From an uncultured Flavobacteriales bacterium (GTDB taxonomy: Bacteria; Bacteroidota; Bacteroidia; Flavobacteriales_G; Salibacteraceae): 64,000 bases of DNA. The notes below the pieces were generated by a model. That model made no database searches and was not told the origin of the DNA. It was given only the letters and a program-made list of their open reading frames with translations. The stretch spans positions 62,001-126,000 of the forward strand of contig CAKZKD010000002.1 of NCBI GenBank assembly GCA_937121175.1, given 5' to 3'. Made by a program: the position numbers and the translations under genes. This document shows, piece by piece, positions 8,752 through 17,902 of this stretch; the first letter of the stretch is position 1, and every line of letters begins with the position of its first letter.

Positions 8752-11168
8752 TATTTCTGAATTAAAATTTTATTAGAGGTCGTTTTTCCATTTGTAGTTA
8801 CGTTGACCATATAAAAGCCGGCAGGTAATTCCTCTACATTTAGTGTTGTGATACCATTAGGCTCTGACAGCCTTTGATTCAGTACTTCAGCCCCATAAAG
8901 GTTTACCATTAAAACCTGAGCGTTGTCTGAATTAAGCACTAAAATATTGAGTTCTCCAGCAGTCGGGTTCGGAAAAACTTTAATACTTGTCGTTTTTGTT
9001 TTTTCAACTTCATCAAAGCCAGTGGTGAGCTCTTCTCCATCCAAAAACTCATGACCAACACCATCTGAGCTTGTTGTGAACTCCCAAACATCGCTCCAGT
9101 CACTTGTTACGGAACCCCTGTTCATTCTAACTCTCCAATAATGGGTTGTGTTGTTTTGTAAATTTTCAACTAAAAATCGAGTATCATTCCCATTTGGGTT
9201 TTCATCAATATATTGATTTGTAATTGTAGCAACAACATTTGAAAACCTGTTATCCGTTGCGATTTCACACTCATACGAATCTGCATAAGGAACAGATTTC
9301 CAATCTAAATGAACTGATGAAGAAACACTGTCCATATTGTTTTCGGGAAACTCTAACACCGGCGTGTCTGAAAATGAGCCGAAAAAATTAATGTTATCAA
9401 TGAACACATTGTTTCCGTTTGAGTTTTCAATCTCAAATTTTATTAGCAAATTATCTACTAAATCGGCCGGTAGGAAATTCCTAATGGAAACCGCCTTCCA
9501 ATCACTTGTAGAGGAGGGGAAAAAGCTACCCGATTGAACCTTTCCATCAGCAAGGAAATCAAGGGAGGTAGAATATCGAGCACTCCAAGTGTTTCCACAA
9601 TCAGCGCTTACCTTCATCGTCAATATACCGTTGTTTCCGGTTACAGACGCATCTCTATCCGCTGTTGCTACATCAAATCTAATTTCTGCATCAAAAATAT
9701 TGCTAAGATCATAAGCTGGACTAATGACCCCTTCTATCATTCCGGCCATATTTGTATAATTCAGAATTCCTAAGTATCCTGTTCCTGAAGCACCAGTTCC
9801 CTGCATTTTCTTCCAAAACACCAAATCGTTGTCTTCGTTTTCTGGAGTCCAATCACCATTAATTACATCCTTTTCATCCTCAAAATCATCTTCGAATGGC
9901 AAGAAGTTCCCTACAGATCGATTAACTACTACATATTGCATAAACTCCTTTGTTTTGGTGTCAACACCGTTGCTAACCGTGAGTGTCACTTTGTATGAAC
10001 CCATTTTATTGTATTTGATTACAGGGTTTTTCGAGGTTGACGTACTTGGGGTTCCTCCTTCAAACTTCCAATTCCAAGTGGTCCCTCCATAAATAGTCGC
10101 ATCCTTAAATGCTATTTCTGTCCCTGTGCAAACCACTCTTTTATCACTTTCAATAGCCACTTCATCTAGGTCTAGAACACCAGCTTTCTCGTTATTCGTT
10201 TTTGAAACTAAATCATCTCTATTTGCGATTCGTGAATTAACAGCAGCTTGCATTCTTGCTACTTGCCCTTTGGTAAACATCGTTGAGCAGTAAGAATAAT
10301 CCATGTGGTTTTGAACGTTATCAAGAGAACCACAAGTTGTCCCATTTAAATTACAGCTTGTCCATCCTTCGGTATTTGGGGTATCTCCAACTCCGTCATC
10401 ATCACTGCAATTCTGTGAAACCCCAGGATTATTTGTACCACCCCAAGGGTGAGGTAAATTCAACCAGTGCCCCACTTCATGTGTTAAAGCCCTACTTCTT
10501 CTGGAGTTGCCTGTTCTTATACTTGAAAAGTAGTTATACAACAATATTATTCCGTCTCGGGCTGGCATTCTGTGAGCCCCTGAAGGTAAAAATGTGTATC
10601 CAGCTGCTCCACTTGCGATTGATTTGACTATCCAAATGTTCATGTATGTGTCTCGAGGCCAAACATTAAGCTTTGAATTTTCACCCGCATTTTCAGTTAA
10701 TGGGGTATTAATTCTGTCAATTCCAGTTGTAGGGTTTCCGTTAGGGTCTTTTCGTGCCAACCTGAATTCAATTCGAGCATCCCCCATTATGCCTTTAAAC
10801 GCCTGAACCGTATTGGCTTGGTCCGCATTTTCTAATTTGAAGTCTTCGTTCAAAATGCGCATGGCATCATGAACTTCCTTATTGGTAATGTTTTCAGGGC
10901 CATCTTGATGTAGAATGTGAAAAACAACGGGTATGATGTAATCGTAATCTGCCGCACGAGAAGCGATATTCTGATTGTTTTGAATAAACTCGGCCGTGAA
11001 CTTTTCAAGTTCTTCTTCCGCTTTGGTAATATCATCGGCTAACTCTGGGTGTTCTTTTTTCAAGTTCTCATTGAGCATCATATCGGGCTCTGTGAACGTA
11101 TGATTGTGCTGTCCGAAAACCAATTGAATTGAAAATACTGCGATTAAAATTGTTAAGTAATTCTTCAT
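8751..11168 (-). CDS. T9SS-secreted M43 (pappalysin-like) zinc metalloprotease
   Basis: An 805-residue secreted protease. Signal peptide: residues 1-19 (ending VFGQ). After a propeptide, the catalytic domain (about 70-320) carries the extended zinc motif HEVGHWLNLPHPW, with His, His and His as ligands and Glu as base, and a downstream Met-turn segment (NHMDYS). A PKD domain follows (about 345-415, WNWKFEGGTPSTSTSKNP), then a jelly-roll-like region with many aromatic/Asp residues (425-600), a fibronectin-III-like domain (about 600-690), and a T9SS sorting tail (KVFPNPTAGELNI to the final KILIQK). It probably degrades extracellular protein. It is followed by the SDR gene with a one-base overlap. 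A TATTTTTG box lies upstream at 11204-11211. Confidence 0.92.
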   Translation of the reverse strand: MKNYLTILIAVFSIQLVFGQHNHTFTEPDMMLNENLKKEHPELADDITKAEEELEKFTAEFIQNNQNIASRAADYDYIIPVVFHILHQDGPENITNKEVHDAMRILNEDFKLENADQANTVQAFKGIMGDARIEFRLARKDPNGNPTTGIDRINTPLTENAGENSKLNVWPRDTYMNIWIVKSIASGAAGYTFLPSGAHRMPARDGIILLYNYFSSIRTGNSRRSRALTHEVGHWLNLPHPWGGTNNPGVSQNCSDDDGVGDTPNTEGWTSCNLNGTTCGSLDNVQNHMDYSYCSTMFTKGQVARMQAAVNSRIANRDDLVSKTNNEKAGVLDLDEVAIESDKRVVCTGTEIAFKDATIYGGTTWNWKFEGGTPSTSTSKNPVIKYNKMGSYKVTLTVSNGVDTKTKEFMQYVVVNRSVGNFLPFEDDFEDEKDVINGDWTPENEDNDLVFWKKMQGTGASGTGYLGILNYTNMAGMIEGVISPAYDLSNIFDAEIRFDVATADRDASVTGNNGILTMKVSADCGNTWSARYSTSLDFLADGKVQSGSFFPSSTSDWKAVSIRNFLPADLVDNLLIKFEIENSNGNNVFIDNINFFGSFSDTPVLEFPENNMDSVSSSVHLDWKSVPYADSYECEIATDNRFSNVVATITNQYIDENPNGNDTRFLVENLQNNTTHYWRVRMNRGSVTSDWSDVWEFTTSSDGVGHEFLDGEELTTGFDEVEKTKTTSIKVFPNPTAGELNILVLNSDNAQVLMVNLYGAEVLNQRLSEPNGITTLNVEELPAGFYMVNVTTNGKTTSNKILIQK

Positions 11169-11203
11169 AATTAATCCCCTTAGTGTTATTTTTTGAAGGA
11201 CGG

Positions 11204-11211
11204 CAAAAATA
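11204..11211 (-). promoter_or_regulatory. -7 box TATTTTTG for the M43 protease gene
   Basis: An exact TAnnTTTG match on the minus strand, 35 nt before the ATG at 11168. No good -33 element was seen. Confidence 0.4.
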
Positions 11212-11311
11212 CCATTTTCATTTTCATAACATTTGACGACTAAAAAGGGTTTGTTCCTTCGGCTCTGTTTGTCATTTTAATTACTTTTATTTAGCATTAA
11301 ATAAGACAAAA

Positions 11312-11836
11312 ATGAAAGCGCCGTTTAATTTAAATAAGTGGATTGAAGACAACCGTGACATACTAAAACCACCAGTAGGAAACAAAAATTTATACAAAGA
11401 GGCAGGAGACTACATTGTAATGATAGTAGGCGGCCCGAATGCGCGTAAAGATTATCATTACAACGAAACCGAGGAGCTTTTCTATCAACTAGAGGGCGAT
11501 ATAAATGTGCGAATTCAGGAAGAAGGCAAAGCAGTTGATGTGTCAATAAAAGAGGGTGATATGTTTTTACTTCCTGCGAAAATTCCGCACTCACCAATGC
11601 GGTCGGAAAATTCTGTTGGGTTAGTTATTGAGCGCGTAAGAAAAGGAACTGATATGCAAGATGGATTGCTTTGGTTTTGCGACAACTGCAACAACAAATT
11701 ACACGAGACATATTTTCCATTAACGAATATCGAACAAGATTTTCTACCTCGATTTAAAGAGTTCTATGGTTCTGAAGAAATGCGTACGTGCGAAAATTGC
11801 GGAACTGTTATGGAAACAGACGAGCGGTTTGTTTAG
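11312..11836 (+). CDS. nbaC: 3-hydroxyanthranilate 3,4-dioxygenase
   Basis: Opens the ring of 3-hydroxyanthranilate with O2, giving the precursor of quinolinate in the kynurenine route of tryptophan breakdown or NAD synthesis. The 174-residue cupin has the metal motif around DYHYNETEELFYQLEG (His and Glu ligands), followed by LLPAKIPHSP with the third ligand. The C terminus carries two CxxC pairs (CDNC, CENC), the rubredoxin-like iron site of the bacterial enzymes. No other kynurenine-pathway gene is in the window, so the partners must lie elsewhere. Length and motifs fit the bacterial family closely. Confidence 0.93.
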   Translation: MKAPFNLNKWIEDNRDILKPPVGNKNLYKEAGDYIVMIVGGPNARKDYHYNETEELFYQLEGDINVRIQEEGKAVDVSIKEGDMFLLPAKIPHSPMRSENSVGLVIERVRKGTDMQDGLLWFCDNCNNKLHETYFPLTNIEQDFLPRFKEFYGSEEMRTCENCGTVMETDERFV

Positions 11837-11837
11837 G

Positions 11838-12260
11838 TTAGTCGTCTCGGTATACTTTACCGCGTAAGCCCTTCTTTTCGGAGCGTATTTTTTTGCTTTT
11901 TAAACGTTCCAAATTGGCGCCTTTACTTGGCCTTGTTAGTTTTCTTTTCTTTGGTTTCTCAAAAGCTTTTTCAAACAAGGTGTCCAATTTTTTAAGCGCA
12001 ATTTCTTTGTTCTTGAGTTGTGATCTTTTGTCTTCGCAAGCAACTATCAACTCTCCTTCCTTCGTCAGTTTTTTAGCGAACGCTGTTCTAATGGTTTCTT
12101 TCTCAGGTTCCGACAATATTTCGGATTGCTCTACATTAAACCGCACCTGAACCCTTGTTTCAACTTTATTGGCATGTTGCCCTCCTGGTCCGCTACTTCT
12201 AGAAGTTGTGAATTGGAGTTCTGAAAGAACTACAGAGCTAATTATTTTTCGGTGGCGCAT
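11838..12260 (-). CDS. arfB: alternative ribosome-rescue peptidyl-tRNA hydrolase ArfB
   Basis: Releases the nascent chain from ribosomes stalled without a stop codon. The 140-residue protein has the release-factor catalytic loop SSGPGGQHANKVETRVQVRF (Gly-Gly-Gln at about residues 26-28) and a long, very basic C-terminal tail (residues about 105-140), which in ArfB/YaeJ enters the empty mRNA channel. The short length and basic tail distinguish it from full-length peptide chain release factors. It is convergent with the dioxygenase gene, one base apart. Confidence 0.93.
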   Translation of the reverse strand: MRHRKIISSVVLSELQFTTSRSSGPGGQHANKVETRVQVRFNVEQSEILSEPEKETIRTAFAKKLTKEGELIVACEDKRSQLKNKEIALKKLDTLFEKAFEKPKKRKLTRPSKGANLERLKSKKIRSEKKGLRGKVYRDD

Positions 12261-12281
12261 GATAATGATAAACAGTCAATA

Positions 12282-12332
12282 AACTCCTAGGTTTGTTTGG
12301 TGTGCCCAGGATATTTTAGTCAACTCCTAGGT
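12282..12332. repeat. pair of short direct repeats in a gap
   Basis: The 11-mer AACTCCTAGGT occurs twice, at 12282-12292 and 12322-12332, exactly 40 bases apart, between arfB and the response regulator gene. CCTAGG is itself palindromic. It could be an operator or chance. The rest of this 140-base gap shows nothing I recognise. Confidence 0.3.
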
Positions 12333-12400
12333 GGAGGTTTTTATAATACTTGTCCTATGATGAGGTTAAGGTGGCTTGGATGAACTGCATAGGTCAACAT

Positions 12401-13096
12401 TTAAAATAATTCCTTAAGCACACGCTCTTTATAACTCGGGCCAATTGGTATTTCCTCTTTGCCAAGTTGAAGCATACCCCCTTCCAAGGCATTTACTCTA
12501 TGTCTGGCAATAATGTACGATTTATGCACGCGAATAAATTTGTCGGAAGGCAGCTCTGACTCTAGCTTTTTTAAAGACCCTAAAGTCATTGTTCTGCGTT
12601 CGTTTGTATAAAATGCAACGTACTCCCTCAAACTTTGGATGTAGTTTATCTCGTTAAAAAAAATACGAAACACTTTGTGTTCTGATTTCACCACCAGGTA
12701 ATCTTTTTCAGGCTTTATCTCAGTTTTCAATCCTTCATTGGTATAGGATACTAACGTTTTTGCTTTGGAAATAGCCTTTTCGAAGCGTTCAAACGAAAAA
12801 GGTTTCAATAGATAATCTGTTACATCCAATTCGAATCCATCAAGCGCGAATTCCTTATAAGCAGTCGTGAATATAATTAATGGCCTTTGGTTCAGTCCAT
12901 TCACAAACTCTATCCCAGTCATTTCGGGCATTTGAATGTCTAGCAAGAGTAGATCTACTTTTTGGGTTTTTAATGCTTCAACTGCATCCGACGCATCTGA
13001 AAACTCACCAACAATTTCTAGCTCTGGAATCTTTTCACAATAAACTTTTACCAGTTCACGTGCTAGTTCTTCATCATCAATTATAAAACACTTCAT
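12401..13096 (-). CDS. LytTR-family DNA-binding response regulator
   Basis: A 231-residue cytoplasmic response regulator. Residues 1-120 form a receiver with the acidic pair DDEE near the N terminus, the phospho-acceptor Asp in LLLLDIQMPEMTG, Thr in FTTAYKE and Lys in LLKPF. Residues about 135-231 are a LytTR DNA-binding domain (VHKSYIIARHRVNALEGG). Its ATG overlaps the stop of the kinase gene (ATGA), so the two are coupled. Family members bind tandem promoter repeats; the target here is unknown. Confidence 0.95.
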   Translation of the reverse strand: MKCFIIDDEELARELVKVYCEKIPELEIVGEFSDASDAVEALKTQKVDLLLLDIQMPEMTGIEFVNGLNQRPLIIFTTAYKEFALDGFELDVTDYLLKPFSFERFEKAISKAKTLVSYTNEGLKTEIKPEKDYLVVKSEHKVFRIFFNEINYIQSLREYVAFYTNERRTMTLGSLKKLESELPSDKFIRVHKSYIIARHRVNALEGGMLQLGKEEIPIGPSYKERVLKELF

Positions 13097-14154
13097 ACTT
13101 CAATGCTCAAATTTACGGAATAGGTATCCTCTCTTTTTTGAACGTTCAAATCATAAGAACCTGGATACAATAACTCCAACCGATTTTTTACATTCTCCAG
13201 CCCTATTCCTCCTACAGTATCTTTGTTAATCGTTTTTTGAGGTACGCTATTCGTAATTTCTAGAATTACTTTCTCGGTATTAGTCTGCAAGTTTATTCTA
13301 ATGAAACCCGTATCTAAATCCTCTACATGGCTGTGTTTAAAAGCATTTTCTAGAAATGGAATAAACAACAGCGGTGAAATCAAAACCTCTGGGTTGGCTT
13401 GCGAAGTATCTAACTCTATGTTTAGTCCCCTGCTATCCTTGAGTAACTGCAAACTGACAAAATGTTGGATATAATCTATTTCTTTTTGAAGGGTTACTTT
13501 CTCGAAGTCGGATTCGTAAAGCATATAGCGTAACATTTGAGATAGAGACAATAAACTCTCTGGTGTCTTCTCGGATTTCAATACACTCAAAGAATAAATA
13601 TTATTAAGCGCATTAAATAAAAAATGCGGATTAACCTGAAACTTTAAGAACTTAATATCGGCCTCCAATTTTTCTTTGGCAATCGCTGCCAATTCTTTTT
13701 CTTTCAATCGACCGTATTCAGCGATTATCCACAAACTATTTCCCAAAAAAGCAATGAGAAGAGGCATTATTTGATTGAGATAGCGTGTCGTTTCAATAAT
13801 AATATTCATTCGCTTCTCTGGAGGTTTTGCAGGTAGCTTTGAGCCCAATTTTCCAGGACTCAACCATGCTTTCCACGGACTACCGTCCAAATAAATTAGC
13901 TCTCTGGTTAGGTAAATGAGTACGACACCCGCCACAATAAAAAATAACGTACGCTGTCCGAAATAAAGTTTAGGCAATAAGCCATACATGTTGACACAAA
14001 TAATGAGCACGATGCCAATAAGACTCAACAATCCCTGCTGTATAAAGCGGTAGGGCGCCTCCATGGCGTTGTTCACTAAAAAAGAAACTAAAAGCCACAC
14101 AAAAAACCAAATCAAAATTTGAGCAATGACTTTGCTAAGTGGAATTTCTTTCAT
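13093..14154 (-). CDS. LytS-type sensor histidine kinase (His_kinase family)
   Basis: A 353-residue membrane kinase, partner of the downstream LytTR regulator. Four hydrophobic segments lie in the first 150 residues (about 9-28, 40-58, 68-85, 125-145), followed by a coiled linker (RLKEKELAAIAKEKLEAD) and the phospho-acceptor segment KFQVNPHFLFNALNN. The ATPase part has FLENAFKHSH and GGIGLENVKNRL. I chose the ATG at 14154; the reading frame continues 18 bases further to a TTG, which is less likely. The stimulus is unknown: there is no large periplasmic sensor domain. Confidence 0.92.
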   Translation of the reverse strand: MKEIPLSKVIAQILIWFFVWLLVSFLVNNAMEAPYRFIQQGLLSLIGIVLIICVNMYGLLPKLYFGQRTLFFIVAGVVLIYLTRELIYLDGSPWKAWLSPGKLGSKLPAKPPEKRMNIIIETTRYLNQIMPLLIAFLGNSLWIIAEYGRLKEKELAAIAKEKLEADIKFLKFQVNPHFLFNALNNIYSLSVLKSEKTPESLLSLSQMLRYMLYESDFEKVTLQKEIDYIQHFVSLQLLKDSRGLNIELDTSQANPEVLISPLLFIPFLENAFKHSHVEDLDTGFIRINLQTNTEKVILEITNSVPQKTINKDTVGGIGLENVKNRLELLYPGSYDLNVQKREDTYSVNLSIEV

Positions 14155-14560
14155 TAAGTAAAAATGGTACAAGAATTAACGCGCACGGCATTTAATAAAC
14201 AAATGCAGCATTTATCTCAACAAAAAGGGTGTATGTATTAATGAAAATAATTTTTGAATCCCTAAATTCAAAAAAACAACCATTTTTATAGATAACCCGA
14301 TGCACTCAATCGAGAAGCTTCATTTGCAATATAAATCGTCGTAATGTACACTGCAAAAACAGAAATAAGAGATGGAGTTTGTATCTAAAGTTATTGAAGA
14401 ACAGTGTTCATTGACAAAATAGCCTAGTTCGTTGATTACATTTTAAAGGTGTTTTAATAAAAAGGATATTGCACACAATTTAAGTAATGCTAAACGTCCT
14501 AAATAACGATAATGCTTGCTAAGAACGGGAATACAATATGGAATTTAAATAACAGTAAGT
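14155..14560. other. intergenic region between divergent kinase and YHYH genes
   Basis: About 400 AT-rich bases without a convincing ORF, RNA gene or hairpin terminator. It must contain the promoters of both divergent transcription units, but I could not find a clean TAnnTTTG with a correctly spaced TTG. One weak 5-bp inverted repeat (TGAAT...ATTCA, near 14252-14272) is not significant. Confidence 0.4.
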
Positions 14561-15544
14561 ATGAATAAGAAAATTAGCGCAATAGTCAGCTCAATTTGCC
14601 TATGCTGCCTGATTTCAGCAGTGCAAGTTGGGTGCAAAAAAGAAGACCCAGCACCCATTGAAGTAATGATACCAGAGCAGGACCCAGAACCTACTCCGGA
14701 ACCAGAAACAGATTCAACTGTGACGGACACTGTAGATAGGACTCATTTACCCTTTGGCGGCTCATTTGTATTGCGCCGTGATCAAGGTACAACAGCTCCT
14801 GAGCTTTCGCACCTATGGCTCTGTGGAGTTCCGCAAGATGGAGCCGGAAACTCAGATGCCTCAGATTGGACGAATGCTGATGGAACTTGGGATTACTTTA
14901 GGAAACCTCAAGTAGAAGGAAATGTAACTTGGTCGAGTGAATTTAAAGTTACACTTGACGGAAATGGTAAACGAATAATTACAGGTAATGCGTTGCCAGA
15001 TCACCCAACCGGAATATTTCCAATTGAGCGCACAAGTGCCGCTTTTCCATACGATCGAAATCCAAATACCATTGAGGCGCATACTGTTTCTTATACTTTC
15101 CCTGCTATACCTGAAATAGCATCAGAACCGGGCTGTGTTACCTATGGTCCTTCTGGAATAGCTTTGTCTGGAAGTGCGATTTACCACGGAGCTTCAACCT
15201 TGGCAAATGATGCCGCAGCTCATGAAATGTTAGACCGATTTGGAGGGCACACCGATGGAACAAAAACGTATCATTATCATTTTATGGCAGATGATTTAGA
15301 GAATCATTTGGCGCCCCACACTTCAGGCCACTCTGATTTAATGGGATATATGATGGATGGCTTCGGAATATATGGGCCTTATGACGAGGATGGTAAAATG
15401 TTGTCATCAGAGGACTTGGATGAGTGTCATGGACATTCACACCCGGTAATGTGGGACGGGCAGATGGTAGATATTTACCACTACCATTGGACCTATGATT
15501 TTCCATATACCATTGGCTGCTTTAAAGGCACTAGGCTCTACTAG
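14561..15544 (+). CDS. YHYH-domain lipoprotein
   Basis: A 327-residue exported lipoprotein: signal peptide, then lipobox before Cys25 (VQVGCKKED), then a Pro/Glu/Asp-rich linker to about residue 60. The C-terminal half is a YHYH domain (PF14240-type): it contains YHYHFM, the segment YMMDGFGIYGPYDEDG and a second YHYHW close to the end, ending CFKG. The domain is His-rich and suggests metal binding, but its biochemical role is not established. It is 31 bases upstream of a sulfatase lipoprotein on the same strand, probably one operon. Confidence 0.88.
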   Translation: MNKKISAIVSSICLCCLISAVQVGCKKEDPAPIEVMIPEQDPEPTPEPETDSTVTDTVDRTHLPFGGSFVLRRDQGTTAPELSHLWLCGVPQDGAGNSDASDWTNADGTWDYFRKPQVEGNVTWSSEFKVTLDGNGKRIITGNALPDHPTGIFPIERTSAAFPYDRNPNTIEAHTVSYTFPAIPEIASEPGCVTYGPSGIALSGSAIYHGASTLANDAAAHEMLDRFGGHTDGTKTYHYHFMADDLENHLAPHTSGHSDLMGYMMDGFGIYGPYDEDGKMLSSEDLDECHGHSHPVMWDGQMVDIYHYHWTYDFPYTIGCFKGTRLY

Positions 15545-15575
15545 ACAAGAATTTGTTGCGTAAAAAACAAACTAC

Positions 15576-16901
15576 ATGAGAAATATTCTACTCTTTTCGA
15601 TACTTATTGCAGGCCTTTTCAGTTGTAAAAAAGATGAAGTACCAAGCATAGTCTTACCCGATATTGAGCCCGTCATTGAACCTATTCTTGAAACAACAAA
15701 ACCTAATATTCTTCTGATAATTGCGGATGATTTAGGCAAAGATGCTATCAAAGGATTTTCTGAAGGGTCGGTAAAACCAACAACCCCAATTATTGACGAA
15801 ATAAGAACACAAGGGCTTTCGTTTACAAATTTTTGGACCTACCCGACCTGTACACCAACTCGGTCTTCAATAATAACCGGCAAATATGGTTACCACACGA
15901 ATGTAAAAGGCGCAGGAGATGTTATGTCGTCCTCAGAAGTCGTGTTACAGAAGTATATTAATGATAATACAAGTAATAGTTATGCCACTGCAATTGTAGG
16001 TAAATGGCACCTGTCGGGAAATTCGGCGGGAGTTAACCCAGAATCGTTCGGGATAGATTATTATGCCGGACTTATACGCGGTACTGTTGATGATTACTTT
16101 CAGTGGCAATTGACTGAAGACGGAGCCACCAGTATGCAAACCGATTACACAAGCACGTATTTCACAGATCTTGCTATCGATTGGGTAAATACACAAACTA
16201 AACCTTGGTTTTTATGGCTGGCATACAATGCTCCCCATACACCCTTTCATGCACCTCCAAGTAATATGCATACTCAAGGAAACTTACCTACTTACGTAGC
16301 CGGAATGGATGCTACGCCCCATTACATGGCAGCAATAGAGGCTATGGATTACAATATTGGACGGCTTTTAGACAGCATGTCAACCGTAGAAAAAGAGAAT
16401 ACCATTATTATATTTATTGGAGATAATGGAACACCAACACAAGTTGCTCAAAGCCCGTACAGTAGTACCAAAGTAAAAAACACCTTATACCAAGGTGGGA
16501 TAAATGCACCCCTGTTTGTTTCAGGCAAAGGGGTTTCCAGAACTGGAACGGATAAGAACTTACTTTGCAGTACCGATTTATTCTCAACTATTGCTCAGCT
16601 TTCAGGCACTGGCACTTCTAACATTCATGACAGCAAAAGTTTTGCCTCCTTGTTATCCGATAATTCCGAAACTGCAACTAGAAATTTTCAATACTCCGAA
16701 ATGGATAATGGTAGAACCGATAAATGGACCATTAAAAATGAAACGTATAAAATTATAGCTGATGCTGGCGGCACAATAGAGATGTATAACATTAGCACCG
16801 ATCCTTATGAGAATAGTAACCTATTGTCGCGGACATTGTCTGCCGATGAAACAAGTGCTAAAAGCAGCTTAGAAGCTGAGCTTTCAGTTATCAGAAAATA
16901 A
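15576..16901 (+). CDS. sulfatase-family lipoprotein (arylsulfatase-like)
   Basis: Hydrolyses sulfate esters, probably on sulfated polysaccharide or another organic sulfate at the cell surface. Lipobox: Leu-Phe-Ser-Cys17. The catalytic domain (about 42-350) has the metal-binding DD pair (IIADDLGKD, residues 48-55), the sulfatase signature CTPTR beginning at Cys92 (Cys converted to formylglycine by a maturase), GKWHLSG and FIGDNGTP. The C-terminal subdomain ends near residue 441. The Cys-type signature needs an anSME or FGE maturase. The radical SAM gene at 46003 is not an obvious one. Confidence 0.93.
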   Translation: MRNILLFSILIAGLFSCKKDEVPSIVLPDIEPVIEPILETTKPNILLIIADDLGKDAIKGFSEGSVKPTTPIIDEIRTQGLSFTNFWTYPTCTPTRSSIITGKYGYHTNVKGAGDVMSSSEVVLQKYINDNTSNSYATAIVGKWHLSGNSAGVNPESFGIDYYAGLIRGTVDDYFQWQLTEDGATSMQTDYTSTYFTDLAIDWVNTQTKPWFLWLAYNAPHTPFHAPPSNMHTQGNLPTYVAGMDATPHYMAAIEAMDYNIGRLLDSMSTVEKENTIIIFIGDNGTPTQVAQSPYSSTKVKNTLYQGGINAPLFVSGKGVSRTGTDKNLLCSTDLFSTIAQLSGTGTSNIHDSKSFASLLSDNSETATRNFQYSEMDNGRTDKWTIKNETYKIIADAGGTIEMYNISTDPYENSNLLSRTLSADETSAKSSLEAELSVIRK

Positions 16902-16937
16902 AATTCAGAGCATCTTTTCATATTTAGAAGCTTAGCT

Positions 16938-17549
16938 ATGCGCATTAAATACTTAATTCTTCTTGTCTTTACATTATACAGTCTTCGGTCTTTGGGGCAT
17001 AGTGCAATGGTTTCGACCACGGAGTTACGTCAACAAGATGATAAGACTTGGCAGATTAGTGTAAAAGCAGCCTTAACAGCGCACGAATTTGCGGTTACGC
17101 AACACTTCGGAAGAGGTGCTTATAAAGACACATCTGATTTTAAAAAGCTACTAATTCAGCATGCTTTAGCTAATTTATCAGTTCAACTATCAGACGAGAA
17201 ATCCGCGGATTTAATTCATGGAAGAGTCCAGTTAGGGCATGAAAGCATTGTAACTTTTGATTTAAATAGTTTACCCGAAGAACTGAATTCCTTAATAATT
17301 CGCAACGAAATGTTTAGGCAGTTAAAAGGAAATCAAAATACATTGACCGTTTTGTTTAATGACTCCTCAAAACAACGCTTTATGCTATACGAAGCAAAGG
17401 GTTTCAAGCAGGAAGTTACTTTTCAGGAAAAAGCAGCGAAAGCTACCGAAAGTGAAGCGGAAAACAACCAAAAAACACTTGTCATCGTGTTGAGTGTATT
17501 GGTGTTGATTCCTTTGGGTTTGATTCTCTACAAGAAGTATAAGATTTGA
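16938..17549 (+). CDS. exported protein with C-terminal membrane anchor (DUF6702-like)
   Basis: A 203-residue protein: signal peptide (residues 1-20) followed directly by His-Ser, a beta-rich body (about 24-155) and a C-terminal hydrophobic helix (TLVIVLSVLVLIPLGLILY, about 178-197) before Lys-rich residues. The topology predicts a periplasmic domain tethered to the inner membrane. The N-terminal pattern (His after cleavage, then a T-E-L strand) resembles DUF6702 proteins of Bacteroidota; I hold this only loosely. It starts 36 bases after the sulfatase and may belong to the same unit. Function unknown. Confidence 0.6.
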   Translation: MRIKYLILLVFTLYSLRSLGHSAMVSTTELRQQDDKTWQISVKAALTAHEFAVTQHFGRGAYKDTSDFKKLLIQHALANLSVQLSDEKSADLIHGRVQLGHESIVTFDLNSLPEELNSLIIRNEMFRQLKGNQNTLTVLFNDSSKQRFMLYEAKGFKQEVTFQEKAAKATESEAENNQKTLVIVLSVLVLIPLGLILYKKYKI

Positions 17550-17782
17550 TTTGAGGGTTAGAATGACCATGTTCGTCTTTGGAATGTGAATCTAAGTTTT
17601 GCATCATTAAAACACCAAGACGGTGTAATTAACCCAAACTTTCTTTGGTTGAAAGCCCTGATATTTTTAAAGTCGCCCAGACTTAAAAAATCGCTAGAAC
17701 TTCCAGAATCAAGTTTGGCACAAGCTTGCTTGCCCTAGCGTCACATAAAAAATACTGGTGTTCTAAGATAATGTAGGAACGT

Positions 17783-17847
17783 CGTCATTCCTGCGCAGGC
17801 AGGAATCTTAAAGATTACTTTAGATTCCCGCTTTCGCGAGAATGACG
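17783..17847. repeat. REP/BIME-like double palindrome
   Basis: The element is bounded by an 8-bp inverted repeat (CGTCATTC at 17783-17790, GAATGACG at 17840-17847). It contains a perfect hairpin (ATTCCTGC-GCAG-GCAGGAAT, 17787-17806) and a second imperfect hairpin around ATTCCCGC...GCGAGAAT. This is the pattern of short dispersed palindromic repeats found in many bacterial genomes. No second copy was seen in the window. Confidence 0.7.
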
Positions 17848-17902
17848 GTACTTTAAAAATGCTGTAAAATATCCCACATTTTTCTACAACATCACCTAAA
17901 AA

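Noticed and set aside
8751..11168. M43 protease as a phage or toxin component
   Set aside because: Domain order (M43, PKD, FN3-like, T9SS tail) is that of ordinary secreted Bacteroidota proteases.
12261..12400. Small ncRNA between arfB and the response regulator
   Set aside because: The gap has no hairpin with T-run and no conserved structure that I can see; only a weak pair of 11-mers.
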